From assembly GCF_018881775.1 (NCBI RefSeq), contig NZ_JACVPR010000001.1, positions 1,506,318-1,570,317 of the forward strand: a DNA stretch of 64,000 nucleotides, given 5' to 3'. Shown here piece after piece: positions 25,736 to 35,687 of this stretch (the first letter of the stretch is position 1; each line of letters starts with the position of its first letter). The DNA comes from Polynucleobacter sp. MWH-Loch1C5 (lineage in GTDB: Bacteria > Pseudomonadota > Gammaproteobacteria > Burkholderiales > Burkholderiaceae). The notes beneath the pieces were generated by a model. That model saw only the letters and a list, made by a program, of their open reading frames with translations, ran no database searches and was not told where the DNA came from. A program made the translations under genes and the position numbers.

Positions 25736-26332
25736 ATGCTACTCGTTGCTGAAGATTGTCAACTGGTTTTGGTCGATTACCAAACAAAACTGATGCCTGT
25801 CATTCATGAGGCTGACTTTGTCTTAGCGAATGCGCACAAGCTAGCACAAGCTGCCCGTTTATTGAAGGTTCCTGTTTGGGGTACCGAACAAAATCCGAAT
25901 AAATTAGGGCCTAACGATGCTACGCTCAAATCGTATTGCCAAGAGACCCTGAGCAAAATGCATTTTGGGGCCTGTGCCGATGGTTTGGTTGATTTGTTGC
26001 GTGCACCTGCGAAGCCTCAGGGTAACGCTAGAAGCTTGCCTAAACATTTGCAGAAAGCTCATCAAGCGACCGAGCGATCCGCCATCATCTTGGGTGGATG
26101 TGAGGCCCACGTATGCCTATTACAAACCGCTTTAGGTTTGTTAGAGCATGAGTTCGATGTTTGGGTGGTGACTGATGCCTGTAGTTCACGGACAGCGCAA
26201 AATCGTGATGCTGCATTTGATCGTTTGGCGGCCAATGGTGCTGAATTAGTCACCACTGAAATGGTGATCTTTGAGTGGCTAGAGCATTGTGAGCACCCGG
26301 CGTTCAAGGATGCTTTGCAACTGATTAAGTAA
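25736..26332 (+). CDS. Isochorismatase-family cysteine hydrolase
   Basis: Cytosolic hydrolase of 198 residues with the family triad: Asp in LVLVDYQ near the N-terminus, a central Lys, and the nucleophilic Cys in GGCEAHVCLLQTA. Members cleave isochorismate, nicotinamide or other amides; YcaC-like proteins have unknown substrates. I chose the ATG at 25736 because the protein then begins directly at the first beta strand; a TTG at 25724 is the only earlier start. Its stop abuts the rsuA stop with no gap. Confidence 0.85.
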   Translation: MLLVAEDCQLVLVDYQTKLMPVIHEADFVLANAHKLAQAARLLKVPVWGTEQNPNKLGPNDATLKSYCQETLSKMHFGACADGLVDLLRAPAKPQGNARSLPKHLQKAHQATERSAIILGGCEAHVCLLQTALGLLEHEFDVWVVTDACSSRTAQNRDAAFDRLAANGAELVTTEMVIFEWLEHCEHPAFKDALQLIK

Positions 26333-27055
26333 TCACTCGAGCGTTTGTGTCGCTAAGCGTAGTTCTTCGGGGCTGAGCCAACGCCATTGACCGACAGCTA
26401 GATCGCTAGGTAACTCAAAACGCCCAATCGCTTGGCGATGTAATTGAGTCACGTGATTGCCTGCTGCTGCAACCATGCGTTTCACTTGATGATATTTGCC
26501 TTCCGGAATCACCATTTCAATTTCATACTCACCGGTGATTTCGCATGCATTAGCGCAACTTGTGGTTTTTTCATCATAGAGTTGCACGCCAGTTAAGAGA
26601 CGTTTGACCAAAACATCTGAGCTAGGTTCGGCCAGTGTGATGCGATAGCGCTTACCAATATTTTTTTTGGGGGATGTGAGGCGATGGATCAGTTGACCGT
26701 CGTCGGTGAGCAGTAAGAGCCCGGTCGTATCGTAGTCGAGGCGACCTACACACTGGATACCGCGTTCAATGAGTGGGTTGGGTAGTAAGCTATAGACGCT
26801 GGGGTGATGACTGGGTTTATGCGAGCATTCGTAGCCACTGGGTTTATGAAAGACCACGTGAGCCTGAGCTTGGTACTGCCAGATTTGACCATCGACCTCA
26901 AGTATCGATCCCTCAGGATCGATTTTTTCATCGGGGTCTGTCATGAGTACATCATTGACCTTCACCAATTCAGCCCAAACCAGATCTTGGCAATAGCGAC
27001 GTGTGCCAAATCCTTGACTAAATAGGATTTTTTCAAGACTTAGGGATTTCGCCAT
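26333..27055 (-). CDS. rsuA: 16S rRNA pseudouridine synthase (RsuA type)
   Basis: Converts uridine 516 of 16S rRNA to pseudouridine. An N-terminal S4 RNA-binding domain (residues 1-50, SLEKILFSQGFGTRRYC) is followed by the catalytic domain with GRLDYDTTGLLLLTDDG, the catalytic Asp being residue 107. The C-terminal segment EGKYHQVKRMVAAAGNHV is typical of RsuA. The length of 240 residues is normal. RluE or RluF sister enzymes are less likely by length. Confidence 0.9.
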   Translation of the reverse strand: MAKSLSLEKILFSQGFGTRRYCQDLVWAELVKVNDVLMTDPDEKIDPEGSILEVDGQIWQYQAQAHVVFHKPSGYECSHKPSHHPSVYSLLPNPLIERGIQCVGRLDYDTTGLLLLTDDGQLIHRLTSPKKNIGKRYRITLAEPSSDVLVKRLLTGVQLYDEKTTSCANACEITGEYEIEMVIPEGKYHQVKRMVAAAGNHVTQLHRQAIGRFELPSDLAVGQWRWLSPEELRLATQTLE

Positions 27056-27133
27056 CGGTCAGAGGGCCTTTCTTGTGTTACAAATAAGGTTTGGCAATGA
27101 TAAAGCCATATAGACTAAAAATAGAGGAGCAGT

Positions 27134-28279
27134 ATGCCGGTTATTACCACCATTGAAGACTTGCGTGTCTTGCATAAAAAACGCACGCCTAAGATGTTTT
27201 ATGACTACGCGGATTCTGGATCTTGGACAGAGTCGACTTATCGCGCTAATGAAAGTGACTTTCAAAAAATTAAATTACGCCAGCGCGTAGCAGTCAATAT
27301 GGAAAACCGCACCACAGCCACCACCATGGTGGGGCAGCAAGTCAAAATGCCAGTCGCATTGGCGCCTACAGGTTTAACGGGTATGCAGCATGCGGATGGG
27401 GAAATCTTAGCGGCCCGTGCAGCAGAGAAATTCGGTGTGCCGTTTTGTTTATCGACTATGAGCATTTGCTCAATCGAAGATATCGCAGAGCACACCACGG
27501 CACCGTTTTGGTTTCAGCTATACGTCATGAAAGATCGTGGCTTTATTGAGCGTTTGATTGATCGTGCTAAAGCAGCCCGTTGCTCTGCCTTGGTCTTGAC
27601 CTTAGATTTACAAATTTTAGGACAACGCCATAAGGATATTAAGAATGGTTTGAGTGCGCCGCCTAAGCTCACCATTCCGAATATCATGAATATGATGACT
27701 AAACCCCGTTGGTGTTTAGGCATGCTAGGCACCCAACGTCGTACCTTCCGTAATATCGTAGGTCATGCTACAGGTGTCGGTGATTTGTCTTCATTGTCTT
27801 CATGGACTGCTGAGCAATTCGATCCCGCCTTGAACTGGGGCGATGTCGAGTGGATTAAGAATCGTTGGGGCGGCAAACTCATCATTAAAGGCATTCTTGA
27901 TGAAGAAGATGCTCGCAAAGCCGTGGCATCGGGTGCCGATGCCCTGATTGTGTCTAACCATGGTGGTCGTCAGTTAGATGGTGCTGTTTCGAGTATTTAC
28001 GCGCTGCCGGGTATTGTTGATGCTGTAGGTAAAGATATTGAAGTCTGGATGGATGGTGGCATTCGTTCAGGGCAAGATGTGCTCAAGGCCTGGGCTTTGG
28101 GCGCGCGTGGCACCATGATTGGGCGTGCCTTCCTCTATGGCTTGGGTGCCATGGGTGAGGCTGGTGTCACTAAGGCGCTAGAAATTATTCATAAAGAGTT
28201 AGATGTCACCATGGCCTTTACGGGACATCGTGATATTCAGAATGTCACTAAAGATATTCTTTATCCAGGAACCTATTAA
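27134..28279 (+). CDS. lldD: FMN-dependent alpha-hydroxy-acid dehydrogenase (L-lactate dehydrogenase type)
   Basis: Oxidises an L-2-hydroxy acid (lactate, possibly glycolate or mandelate) and feeds electrons to the quinone pool. The FMN TIM-barrel signature SNHGGRQLDGAVSS with the active-site His and Arg is present, as are MDGGIRSGQDV and GRAFLYG for FMN phosphate binding. The length of 381 residues is normal. GAGGAG precedes the ATG. It heads a compact operon ending in lrgAB, a transporter pair known to move pyruvate or glycolate, which supports a role in small organic acid use. Confidence 0.88.
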   Translation: MPVITTIEDLRVLHKKRTPKMFYDYADSGSWTESTYRANESDFQKIKLRQRVAVNMENRTTATTMVGQQVKMPVALAPTGLTGMQHADGEILAARAAEKFGVPFCLSTMSICSIEDIAEHTTAPFWFQLYVMKDRGFIERLIDRAKAARCSALVLTLDLQILGQRHKDIKNGLSAPPKLTIPNIMNMMTKPRWCLGMLGTQRRTFRNIVGHATGVGDLSSLSSWTAEQFDPALNWGDVEWIKNRWGGKLIIKGILDEEDARKAVASGADALIVSNHGGRQLDGAVSSIYALPGIVDAVGKDIEVWMDGGIRSGQDVLKAWALGARGTMIGRAFLYGLGAMGEAGVTKALEIIHKELDVTMAFTGHRDIQNVTKDILYPGTY

Positions 28280-28734
28280 TGAATCCTGGAGCACTCAGCG
28301 AGAGTATTCAGCTAGCGGTCGCACCTGTTTTTTTACTCACAGCGGTCGCTGGCATGATTGGCGCATTAACCCAACGCTTAGCGCGCGTGATTGATCGTTC
28401 TCGAGTCTTGCAAGCGGCTTTGGGTGATGATTCAGTTCAACTAAAGCCCCATACGGTGAGTGCTTATGAGCGTGAGCTGGTCCATATTGCCCAAAGAGGA
28501 CGCTTGATTAATACCTCGATGATCTTTCTCGTTTTATGCGCTATTTTGATTGGCTTAACCATTCTAGAACTATTTTTTGCAGAAACGACTACCGGTAAAT
28601 TACAGTTATCGCAGTATGTATTACATACTTTTGTCGGGGGCATCGGATCCTTTATCTTGGCATTACTCTCATTATTGGCTGAAGTTCTGATTGCCTCTTA
28701 TTCAATTCATTGGAAAGCACCACACTCATCATGA
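28279..28734 (+). CDS. DUF2721 membrane protein
   Basis: 151 residues: a first hydrophobic helix (AVAPVFLLTAVAGMIGAL), an Arg-rich cytoplasmic part (QRLARVIDRSRVLQ), then two more helices. This pattern is DUF2721; function unknown. It begins on the last base of the lldD stop codon (TAATG) and overlaps the next gene by four bases, so it is translated with lldD. Confidence 0.85.
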   Translation: MNPGALSESIQLAVAPVFLLTAVAGMIGALTQRLARVIDRSRVLQAALGDDSVQLKPHTVSAYERELVHIAQRGRLINTSMIFLVLCAILIGLTILELFFAETTTGKLQLSQYVLHTFVGGIGSFILALLSLLAEVLIASYSIHWKAPHSS

Positions 28735-29255
28735 CTATTTATCAATACAAAGACAAACAACCTCAAATTCATGACACCGCTTTTGTTGCAGCAGAAGCAA
28801 CGGTGATTGGTGATGTTATTTTAGAAAAAGATACCAGTGTTTGGCCTGGTGTGGTGATTCGTGGGGATAACGAACCGATCACGGTGGGTGAGGGTAGTAA
28901 TGTGCAAGAAGGTACGGTGATGCATACCGATATGGGTTGTCCCTTAACCTTAGCGAAGAACGTGACAGTGGGGCATCAAGCGATGTTGCATGGTTGTACG
29001 ATTGGGGAAAACTCTTTGATTGGTATTCAAGCCGTGATTCTTAATCGTGCCGTGATTGGTAAAAACTGCCTAGTGGGTGCAGGCTCGGTCGTCACCGAGG
29101 GTAAAGTATTCCCAGATAATTCATTAATTCTTGGTTCTCCTGCGAAAGTGGTGCGCGAACTCACTCCTGAGGCGATTGAGGGACTCAAGGCTAGTGCAAA
29201 GAGTTATATGGCCAAAAAAGATCTCTTTAAGACTGAACTGAAGAAGATTGGCTAG
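28731..29255 (+). CDS. Gamma-class carbonic anhydrase-like hexapeptide protein
   Basis: 174 residues of left-handed beta-helix repeats (GDVILEKDTSVWPGVVIRGD and following). The metal-binding histidines are present in TVMHTDMG, VTVGHQAMLHG, as in the YrdA/CaiE-type gamma carbonic anhydrases. The ATG at 28731 overlaps the DUF2721 stop (ATGA) and is preferred over an earlier ATG inside that gene. Many YrdA-like members show little activity in vitro, so the reaction is not certain. It sits in the lldD-lrgAB operon. Confidence 0.88.
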   Translation: MTIYQYKDKQPQIHDTAFVAAEATVIGDVILEKDTSVWPGVVIRGDNEPITVGEGSNVQEGTVMHTDMGCPLTLAKNVTVGHQAMLHGCTIGENSLIGIQAVILNRAVIGKNCLVGAGSVVTEGKVFPDNSLILGSPAKVVRELTPEAIEGLKASAKSYMAKKDLFKTELKKIG

Positions 29256-29258
29256 TCC

Positions 29259-29615
29259 ATGATAGCCGGCCTGGCACAAATCCTATTTTGGCAGGGTGTG
29301 GGTGAGTTGGTATCGAAATTTTTATTTCCTAACCTGCCCGGTCCTGTGTGGGGACTTATTTTTCTTTTGGGCTTTTTAATTCTGCGTGGGCATGTCAATG
29401 ACTCGCTCGCACAGGTCGCCGATGCATTTAGTCAACACTTGGGTATTTTATTTGTGCCTGCTGCTGTTGGCGTTATTCTATTTTTGCCACAATTGAAGGC
29501 GCATGGTTTTGCCATCATCATGGCCTTAGGCATCAGCGTCGTGTTCACTATTGCAGTCACTGCATTAGTTTTGCGCTGGATCAGTGGTGATGCTGATGAG
29601 GAGCAATCATCATGA
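29259..29615 (+). CDS. lrgA: CidA/LrgA family membrane protein
   Basis: 118 residues with four hydrophobic helices and the family motif FPNLPGPVWGLIFLLGFL. LrgA and LrgB together form a small-acid transporter: the Bacillus pair moves pyruvate, and the fused plant homologue PLGG1 moves glycolate and glycerate. Older holin-like naming is less supported. It begins three bases after the carbonic-anhydrase-like gene and overlaps lrgB by four. Confidence 0.9.
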   Translation: MIAGLAQILFWQGVGELVSKFLFPNLPGPVWGLIFLLGFLILRGHVNDSLAQVADAFSQHLGILFVPAAVGVILFLPQLKAHGFAIIMALGISVVFTIAVTALVLRWISGDADEEQSS

Positions 29616-30388
29616 GTGAAGCGGTTGTCAGTACTGTAGCAAATAGTGCTATGACAGCGAGCCCCTTAGATTTACCTATGACACAAATTTGGGTTTATCT
29701 CTCAGGCAGTCCCTTATTTGCTTTGATAGTCACATTATTAGCCTATCAAGTCGGGCTGACAATTTATCTAAAGCTCAATCGTAATCCGCTGGCCAATCCC
29801 GTGGCTATTGCTGTCTGTGGCGTCGCTGGTATTTTGTTATTGCTCGATATGCCATACGCCACTTATTTTGAAGGTGCGCAATTCGTTCACTTTCTCTTAG
29901 GTACAGCTACTGTGTCTTTAGCGGTACCCATATATCGAGGCTATACCTTGCTCAAGCGTCGTATTTTCCCATTGTTGCTTGCTTTACTCCTGGGGGGTAC
30001 GGTCTCTGTGACGGCCGCAGTCGGTGTCGCAAGCCTGATGGGGGCGGATGCTGCGATAGTTGGAGCCATGATTCCCAAATCGGTCACCGCGCCGATTGCG
30101 ATGGGGGTCGCTGAGCGCATTGATGTGTCGCCCACACTGACAGCAGTCTTTGCGGTGATTACTGGCATTATTGGCGCGAGCATTGGTAGTCAGATACTAA
30201 ATCTTTTAGGCATGAAAGCTTGGTGGCAAAGAGGTTTTGCCATGGGGGTGGCCGCTCATGGGATTGGTACTTCACGCGCTTTTATCGTTCATCCACTCGC
30301 AGGGACTTATGCGAGCTTAGCAATGGGTATGCACGGCGTGATAGGTGCCTTATTGATTCCCTTGATTCTGCCTTACTTTAGATTCTAA
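29612..30388 (+). CDS. lrgB: LrgB family membrane protein
   Basis: 258 residues with many hydrophobic helices; family marks are IPKSVTAPIAMGVAE and the C-terminal AAHGIGTSRAF. It overlaps lrgA by four bases and closes the lldD operon. The first 20 residues before the first helix are long, so a start at a later ATG (29651) is possible. Its TAA stop shares bases with the TAG stop of the convergent amidase gene. Confidence 0.9.
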   Translation: MSEAVVSTVANSAMTASPLDLPMTQIWVYLSGSPLFALIVTLLAYQVGLTIYLKLNRNPLANPVAIAVCGVAGILLLLDMPYATYFEGAQFVHFLLGTATVSLAVPIYRGYTLLKRRIFPLLLALLLGGTVSVTAAVGVASLMGADAAIVGAMIPKSVTAPIAMGVAERIDVSPTLTAVFAVITGIIGASIGSQILNLLGMKAWWQRGFAMGVAAHGIGTSRAFIVHPLAGTYASLAMGMHGVIGALLIPLILPYFRF

Positions 30389-31668
30389 CGAGCCTTCATG
30401 AGCGCATCAGCGACGCTCAGTAAATAAGCATCACGACCTCGTGCTGCCACCAATTGAACCCCAACGGGCAAGCCCGTGGACCCTTGGAAGAGCGGTAGGG
30501 TAATGGATGGCAAGCCCATGAGAGTCCATACTCTAGAAAAAATAGGATCACCCGTGAGAGTTAAGCCCTGCGGTGCTTCCCCCACAGCTGCAGGGCTGAT
30601 CAGTACATCATAGTTATCCGTGAGGAGTGCGTGCATCACGTGCCGTGCTTCTTCGGCGCGTAATAAATCAGCGCTGTACTGTGCATAGCTAATTTGCGCA
30701 CCTTGCTTAATCAAGCCCCGTAGCTGCTGACTTAATTGCTCAGGATAGTTTTCACGTTCGAAGGTAAAGCTGCGAGCGCTTTCAGACCACATAATGCGGC
30801 CTTGTATTTCGCTCATATCACTGAAGATCTTCGGTAGATCAATCTGCGGGACATCTTTTTGCCAAACGTCTTCAGCCAGAAGTGCCGCGTGATTCACAGC
30901 AGCAACTGCATCGGCACTGGCTTGTTTAGCATCGTAGGTCAGTGTGCTGGCGATGCGTGGCTTTTTCTTCAGAGGGGCAATGTCTGCCAAAGCATGATCA
31001 CCGCTCATGGCTGCAACCCCTAGGGCTGCATCACCCACACTTCTTGTAAAGCAGCCTAATGTATCTAATGAAGGGGATAGGCTTTTGACGCCGCCCAAAC
31101 TAATCTTGCCAAAAGTGGGTTTAAAGCCGATCACGCCACAGAACGAGGCTGGGCGGATCACTGACGCAGCAGTTTGGCTGCCAGTCGCTAGCGTTACCAT
31201 GTGGGCCCCCACCGCAGCCGCGGAGCCACTCGATGAGCCACCGGGGGTATGGTTGTGTCTTTGGGGGTTATGTGTTTTGCCACCTTTAAATGTGGCAAAT
31301 TCAGCAGTCACTGTTTTTCCTAATAACACCCCACCTGCAGCCTTCATCAAGGCAATATGTACTGCATCTATTGCTGGTTGGTTATGGGCATATATGGGTG
31401 AGCCAAAAGTAGTCGGAAAGTCACGGGTATCAAAAATATCTTTGGCTCCAAAGGGGATGCCATGCAGTAGCCCTTGTGAACCCTGGCGATCGAGTTCTTT
31501 TGCTTGCTGAATCGCTAAGTCAGGTCGCAGACAAACCCATGCTTCTATTTCCGGTTCTCGCTCGTTGATGTATTCAAGAGTTGCGTGAACGAGTTTTTCT
31601 GCGCTAATTTTTCCTTGGCCCAGTAGTGCGCGGGCTTCTGTCGCGGTCAATTCGTGAAGTGCTTTCAT
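30385..31668 (-). CDS. Amidase (amidase signature family)
   Basis: Hydrolyses an unidentified amide. The Ser-cisSer-Lys triad is visible: Lys76 in GAKDIF, serines in GGSSSGS (143-149) and the nucleophile Ser169 in GSQTAASVIRP. The usual GG before the nucleophile is AA here. At 427 residues it is somewhat shorter than GatA, and there are no gatB or gatC neighbours, so it is not the tRNA amidotransferase. It is convergent with lrgB (four-base overlap). Confidence 0.88.
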   Translation of the reverse strand: MKALHELTATEARALLGQGKISAEKLVHATLEYINEREPEIEAWVCLRPDLAIQQAKELDRQGSQGLLHGIPFGAKDIFDTRDFPTTFGSPIYAHNQPAIDAVHIALMKAAGGVLLGKTVTAEFATFKGGKTHNPQRHNHTPGGSSSGSAAAVGAHMVTLATGSQTAASVIRPASFCGVIGFKPTFGKISLGGVKSLSPSLDTLGCFTRSVGDAALGVAAMSGDHALADIAPLKKKPRIASTLTYDAKQASADAVAAVNHAALLAEDVWQKDVPQIDLPKIFSDMSEIQGRIMWSESARSFTFERENYPEQLSQQLRGLIKQGAQISYAQYSADLLRAEEARHVMHALLTDNYDVLISPAAVGEAPQGLTLTGDPIFSRVWTLMGLPSITLPLFQGSTGLPVGVQLVAARGRDAYLLSVADALMKAR

Positions 31669-31706
31669 GTTGATTATCTTAAACGTGCTTTTACTTTTAT
31701 GCTCAA

Positions 31707-32036
31707 ATGGACTTTATGCAAGCAACTGGATTACCGACTTGGGCTGTTTTTGATGAAAAGAGATCAGTACTCAAGCTGGCGATCTATTGTCAGCCTGGGG
31801 CGAAGCAAACTCAGATACAAGGCCTTCATGATGGACGTCTCAAGATTAGACTCATGGCAGCGCCTGTTGATGGCGCTGCCAATGATGCCTTATTGGATTT
31901 TTTAGTAAAACGCTGTGGCCTCGCCCGGCAAGCGATAACCATCAAGAGCGGTCAGCAGTCGCGACAGAAGATTCTGGAAATTAATTCTTACAATGTGGCG
32001 ATGCTGCCAAGCGTGATCGCAGCCTTAATGCCCTAA
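31707..32036 (+). CDS. DUF167 (YggU family) protein
   Basis: Small protein of 109 residues; the DUF167 core QPGAKQTQIQGLHDGRLKIR followed by APVDGAANDALLDFL is clear. Function unknown. It has about 20 extra residues before the core, so a later start cannot be excluded; there is no strong ribosome binding site. It is divergent from the amidase gene over 38 bases. Confidence 0.85.
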   Translation: MDFMQATGLPTWAVFDEKRSVLKLAIYCQPGAKQTQIQGLHDGRLKIRLMAAPVDGAANDALLDFLVKRCGLARQAITIKSGQQSRQKILEINSYNVAMLPSVIAALMP

Positions 32037-32061
32037 AGACCGTTTTTAATTACGACCAACA

Positions 32062-34374
32062 TTAACGCGCGCGGGGTTTGCTCGTTTTGCTACGCGTGAC
32101 TGCTGAGGTGCCTGAACGCTTTGCACCAGTCTGCACACCGGCGCGCGGTGGTAATCCTGTGTGTTGCGTCAAGATCGTGCCGCGACGTGGTTTTTCAGGG
32201 GTAGAAAAGTCACGGGGGTTACGAGCCACTGCAGTACTTGAGTTTTTGCGACGTGGACTCTGGTAGCTACCATCTGTTTGCGGTTGATAGCTAGGGATTA
32301 AATGATGTTTACCGTTGCCAATCAGATCGGCACGCCCCATTTTTTTCAGCGCCTCGCGCAAGAGTGGCCAATTATTAGGATCGTGATAGCGTAAAAAAGC
32401 TTTATGAAGTCTGCGACGTTTTTCACCGCGCACGATATCGACTGTTTCGCTAGTACGAGTTACTTTACGCAATGGGTTTTTATTGGTGTGATACATCGCC
32501 GTGGCTGTAGCCATAGGGGATGGGTAAAAAGTTTGTACTTGGTCGGCTCTAAAACCATTTTTCTTTAACCAAATCGCCAGATTCATCATATCTTCATCGC
32601 TGGTGCCTGGATGGGCCGCAATAAAGTAAGGAATTAAATATTGTTCTTTGCCAGCTTCTTTGGAGTACTGATCAAATAATTGCTTAAAGCGATCGTAGGC
32701 TCCCATGCCTGGTTTCATCATCTTCGATAGTGGACCCCCTTCGGTATGTTCTGGGGCAATCTTGAGGTACCCACCTACATGGTGGGTCACTAGTTCTTTG
32801 ATGTAGGCTGGTGCCTTGATGGCTAAGTCATAGCGTAAACCCGAGCCAATCAAGATTTTCTTGATACCGGGTAAAGCGCGCGCACGGCGATACAGTTGAA
32901 TCAATGGCGTGTGGTCGGTATTGAGATTGGGGCAAATATCAGGGTAGACACAGGAGGGTTTACGGCAGTGTGCCTCAATCTCTTTTGATTTACAGGCGAT
33001 ACGATACATATTGGCAGTAGGGCCGCCAAGATCAGAAATCACGCCGGTAAAGCCAGGCACCTTGTCACGGATTTCTTCGATTTCTCGAATAATCGAGTTA
33101 GAAGAGCGATTTTGAATAATGCGTCCTTCGTGCTCAGTAATCGAACAAAAAGTACAACCGCCAAAACAGCCACGCATGATGTTGACTGAAAAACGAATCA
33201 TGTCCCATGCCGGAATCTTTGCATCACCATAGACGGGGTGCGGGGCTCTGGCATACGGTAGGTCATACACATAATCCATTTCTTCCGTAGCTAAAGGCAC
33301 TGCCGGAGGATTGAGCCAAACATCACGGATTGATGCACCTTCACCATGGCGTTGTACGAGTGCGCGCGCGTTGCCAGGATTGGTCTCTAGGTGCAGCACG
33401 CGATTGGCGTGAGCATAGAGGACCGGATCTCGTTTCACTTCTTCATAGCTCGGTAAACGGATCACAGTCGTATCTCGCTCTAGACGTTTTTTAGGAGTGA
33501 GTGCAACGGTGACGACGGTTTCTTTCGGAGCATTATCGCTCTCTGCTTGAGTAGCTTGACAGGAACTGCCCTGTTGTTCGGCCTGTTCGTCGGGTGTCAG
33601 ATAAGGATTAATTGGTGGATCGATAGTTCCTGGTGTATCGACACTGGTTGAGTCTAATTCGACAAAACCAGGGGCCGGTTGACGGCGTACGAAAGCCGTA
33701 CCGCGGATATCCGTAATATCCTGCACCTTCTCGCCACGAGCGAGGCGATGAGCGATTTCAATCACAGCACGCTCGGCATTGCCGTAGAGCAAGATGTCTG
33801 CTTTAGCATCAATCAGTATGGAGCGTCTGACCTTGTCTTGCCAGTAATCATAGTGAGCAATGCGGCGCAGTGAGGCTTCAATGCCACCCATCACAATAGG
33901 TACATCCGAGTAGGCTTCTTTACAGCGTTGTGCATAAACCAAAGAGCAACGGTCAGGACGTTTACCACCTTCGCCGCCCGGGGTGTAGGCGTCGTCTCTA
34001 CGAATTTTGCGATCAGCCGTATAGCGGTTGATCATAGAATCCATATTGCCGGCTGCTACACCAAAAAATAAATTAGGTTTACCGAGTACTTTAAAAGGAT
34101 CGGCGGACTGCCAGTCAGGTTGGGCGATGATGCCTACACGAAATCCCTGTGATTCCAGTAAACGGCCAATAATGGCCATGCCGAAACTCGGATGATCTAC
34201 GTAAGCGTCGCCGGTCACAATGATGATGTCGCAGCTGTCCCAGCCAAGTTTTTCCATTTCCGCCCGGCTCATCGGTAAGAAGGGGGCTGTGCCAAAGCAC
34301 TCAGCCCAATATTTGGGATAAGAACTCAGCTTGGGCGCAGAGGGTATGAGAGATGGATTAAAAGGCGCGTTCAC
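32062..34374 (-). CDS. YgiQ family radical SAM protein
   Basis: Large radical SAM enzyme of 770 residues. An N-terminal domain with B12-binding-like features ([12 protein letters not shown]) is followed by the radical SAM core with Cys403, Cys407 and Cys410 in [12 protein letters not shown] YgiQ-type C-terminal region ([19 protein letters not shown]) and a basic, low-complexity tail rich in Ser, Arg and Pro follow. An insertion around 240-290 is low-complexity. Substrate not established. It is divergent from a CoA-transferase gene over 89 bases. Confidence 0.9.
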   Translation of the reverse strand: MNAPFNPSLIPSAPKLSSYPKYWAECFGTAPFLPMSRAEMEKLGWDSCDIIIVTGDAYVDHPSFGMAIIGRLLESQGFRVGIIAQPDWQSADPFKVLGKPNLFFGVAAGNMDSMINRYTADRKIRRDDAYTPGGEGGKRPDRCSLVYAQRCKEAYSDVPIVMGGIEASLRRIAHYDYWQDKVRRSILIDAKADILLYGNAERAVIEIAHRLARGEKVQDITDIRGTAFVRRQPAPGFVELDSTSVDTPGTIDPPINPYLTPDEQAEQQGSSCQATQAESDNAPKETVVTVALTPKKRLERDTTVIRLPSYEEVKRDPVLYAHANRVLHLETNPGNARALVQRHGEGASIRDVWLNPPAVPLATEEMDYVYDLPYARAPHPVYGDAKIPAWDMIRFSVNIMRGCFGGCTFCSITEHEGRIIQNRSSNSIIREIEEIRDKVPGFTGVISDLGGPTANMYRIACKSKEIEAHCRKPSCVYPDICPNLNTDHTPLIQLYRRARALPGIKKILIGSGLRYDLAIKAPAYIKELVTHHVGGYLKIAPEHTEGGPLSKMMKPGMGAYDRFKQLFDQYSKEAGKEQYLIPYFIAAHPGTSDEDMMNLAIWLKKNGFRADQVQTFYPSPMATATAMYHTNKNPLRKVTRTSETVDIVRGEKRRRLHKAFLRYHDPNNWPLLREALKKMGRADLIGNGKHHLIPSYQPQTDGSYQSPRRKNSSTAVARNPRDFSTPEKPRRGTILTQHTGLPPRAGVQTGAKRSGTSAVTRSKTSKPRAR

Positions 34375-34463
34375 GCCCGTGATTGTAGGCTCTTTATAGC
34401 ACTTTTGCTAACAGGGACATCGGCTATCATTTGTACTATACAGATGATTTTGCAAGGATTTTT

Positions 34464-35675
34464 ATGAAGCCAGAACCGCAAATATTGCAGGGGATTCGTG
34501 TTTTAGAACTCGGTCAGCTGATTGCTGGTCCTTTTGCTGCGAAAACTTTGGCAGATTTTGGGGCTCGCGTCATCAAGGTGGAATCGCCAAGTGATGGTGA
34601 CCCACTGCGTAAGTGGCGCATGCTACACGCGGGGACATCGGTATGGTGGGAAGCGCAATCGCGCAATAAAGAATCGATCTGTATTGACTTACGCCAAAGC
34701 GAAGGGCAAAACATTGTTAAAGAGTTAATCAAAACGGCGGATGTCCTGATTGAGAACTTTAAGCCTGGCACTATGGAAAAATGGGGGCTGGGCTGGGAAG
34801 ATTTAGAGCGGATCAATCCTCGTTTGATCATGCTCAGAGTCTCAGGTTATGGCCAAGATGGCCCTAGAAAATCTGAACCTGGTTTCGCTGCTGTGGCTGA
34901 AGCCATGGGAGGCTTGCGCTACATCAATGGGCATCCTGGCCAAGTGCCTACCCGTGCCGGTTTATCTTTAGGGGATACGATTTCTGGTTTGCATGGCGCT
35001 CTAGGTGTCTTGCTCGCTTTGTACGAGCGGGACTGCAAGTTAGGCGGCAGTGGTCGTGGGCAAGTCGTTGATGTGGCCTTGTATGAATCGATCTTTAATC
35101 TGACTGAAAGTATGTTGCCCGAGTATCACGTCTTCGGGGCCGTCAGACAACCATCCGGTGGAGCGCTCACTGGAATTGCGCCCTCGAATGCTTACCTGAC
35201 GCAAAGTGGTGAGTACGTCTTGATTGCCGCTAATGGCGATTCATTATTCCAGCGCTTAATGACTCTCATGAATCGGCTTGACTTAAGAGACGATCCAGAA
35301 TTGGCTAAAAATGATGGTCGGGCAAAACGTGCGACTGAGTTAGATGAGGCGATTAACGCGTGGACTCAAACTAAATCTGTTGATGAGATTCTGGATTTGC
35401 TCAAAGAAGCTTCGGTTCCGGCAGGGCGTATTTACACCATCGAAGATATTGCCCAAGATCCTCATTATCGAGCCCGTGGTGTGATTGAAACAGTCACGAG
35501 TGCGGCAGGTCTAGAAGTAGAAATGCCTGGAGTGATACCTAAGCTCTCTAAAACACCGGGGGCCATTCGACATCGTGCACCGACCTTGGGGGAGCACACT
35601 CAAGCCACACTCTTAGAGCATGGCTTTAGTGAAGAGCAAATTCAGATACTCAAAGACCAAGGCATCTTGGGCTAA
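34464..35675 (+). CDS. CaiB/BaiF family CoA-transferase
   Basis: Class III CoA-transferase of 403 residues that moves CoA between carboxylic acids. The N-terminal VLELGQLIAGPFAAKTLADFGA and KVE motifs are diagnostic; the catalytic Asp is in SLGDTISGLHGALG. AAGGA just upstream fixes the start at 34464 rather than an ATG 33 bases earlier. It appears to be monocistronic, so the acid substrate cannot be inferred. A second paralogue lies at 60228-61463. Confidence 0.9.
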   Translation: MKPEPQILQGIRVLELGQLIAGPFAAKTLADFGARVIKVESPSDGDPLRKWRMLHAGTSVWWEAQSRNKESICIDLRQSEGQNIVKELIKTADVLIENFKPGTMEKWGLGWEDLERINPRLIMLRVSGYGQDGPRKSEPGFAAVAEAMGGLRYINGHPGQVPTRAGLSLGDTISGLHGALGVLLALYERDCKLGGSGRGQVVDVALYESIFNLTESMLPEYHVFGAVRQPSGGALTGIAPSNAYLTQSGEYVLIAANGDSLFQRLMTLMNRLDLRDDPELAKNDGRAKRATELDEAINAWTQTKSVDEILDLLKEASVPAGRIYTIEDIAQDPHYRARGVIETVTSAAGLEVEMPGVIPKLSKTPGAIRHRAPTLGEHTQATLLEHGFSEEQIQILKDQGILG

Positions 35676-35687
35676 GATCAGAAACCC

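Noticed and set aside
29259..30388. LrgAB considered as a holin-antiholin lysis system
   Set aside because: The operon with lldD and the known transport activity of LrgAB-type proteins argue for small-acid transport.
31007..31510. 167-residue plus-strand frame inside the amidase gene
   Set aside because: Shadow of the amidase: composition is Pro/Ala-rich, no start signal, and the amidase has intact catalytic residues on the other strand.
30385..31668. Amidase considered as GatA of the tRNA amidotransferase
   Set aside because: No gatB or gatC neighbours, shorter length, and a variant sequence next to the nucleophile serine.
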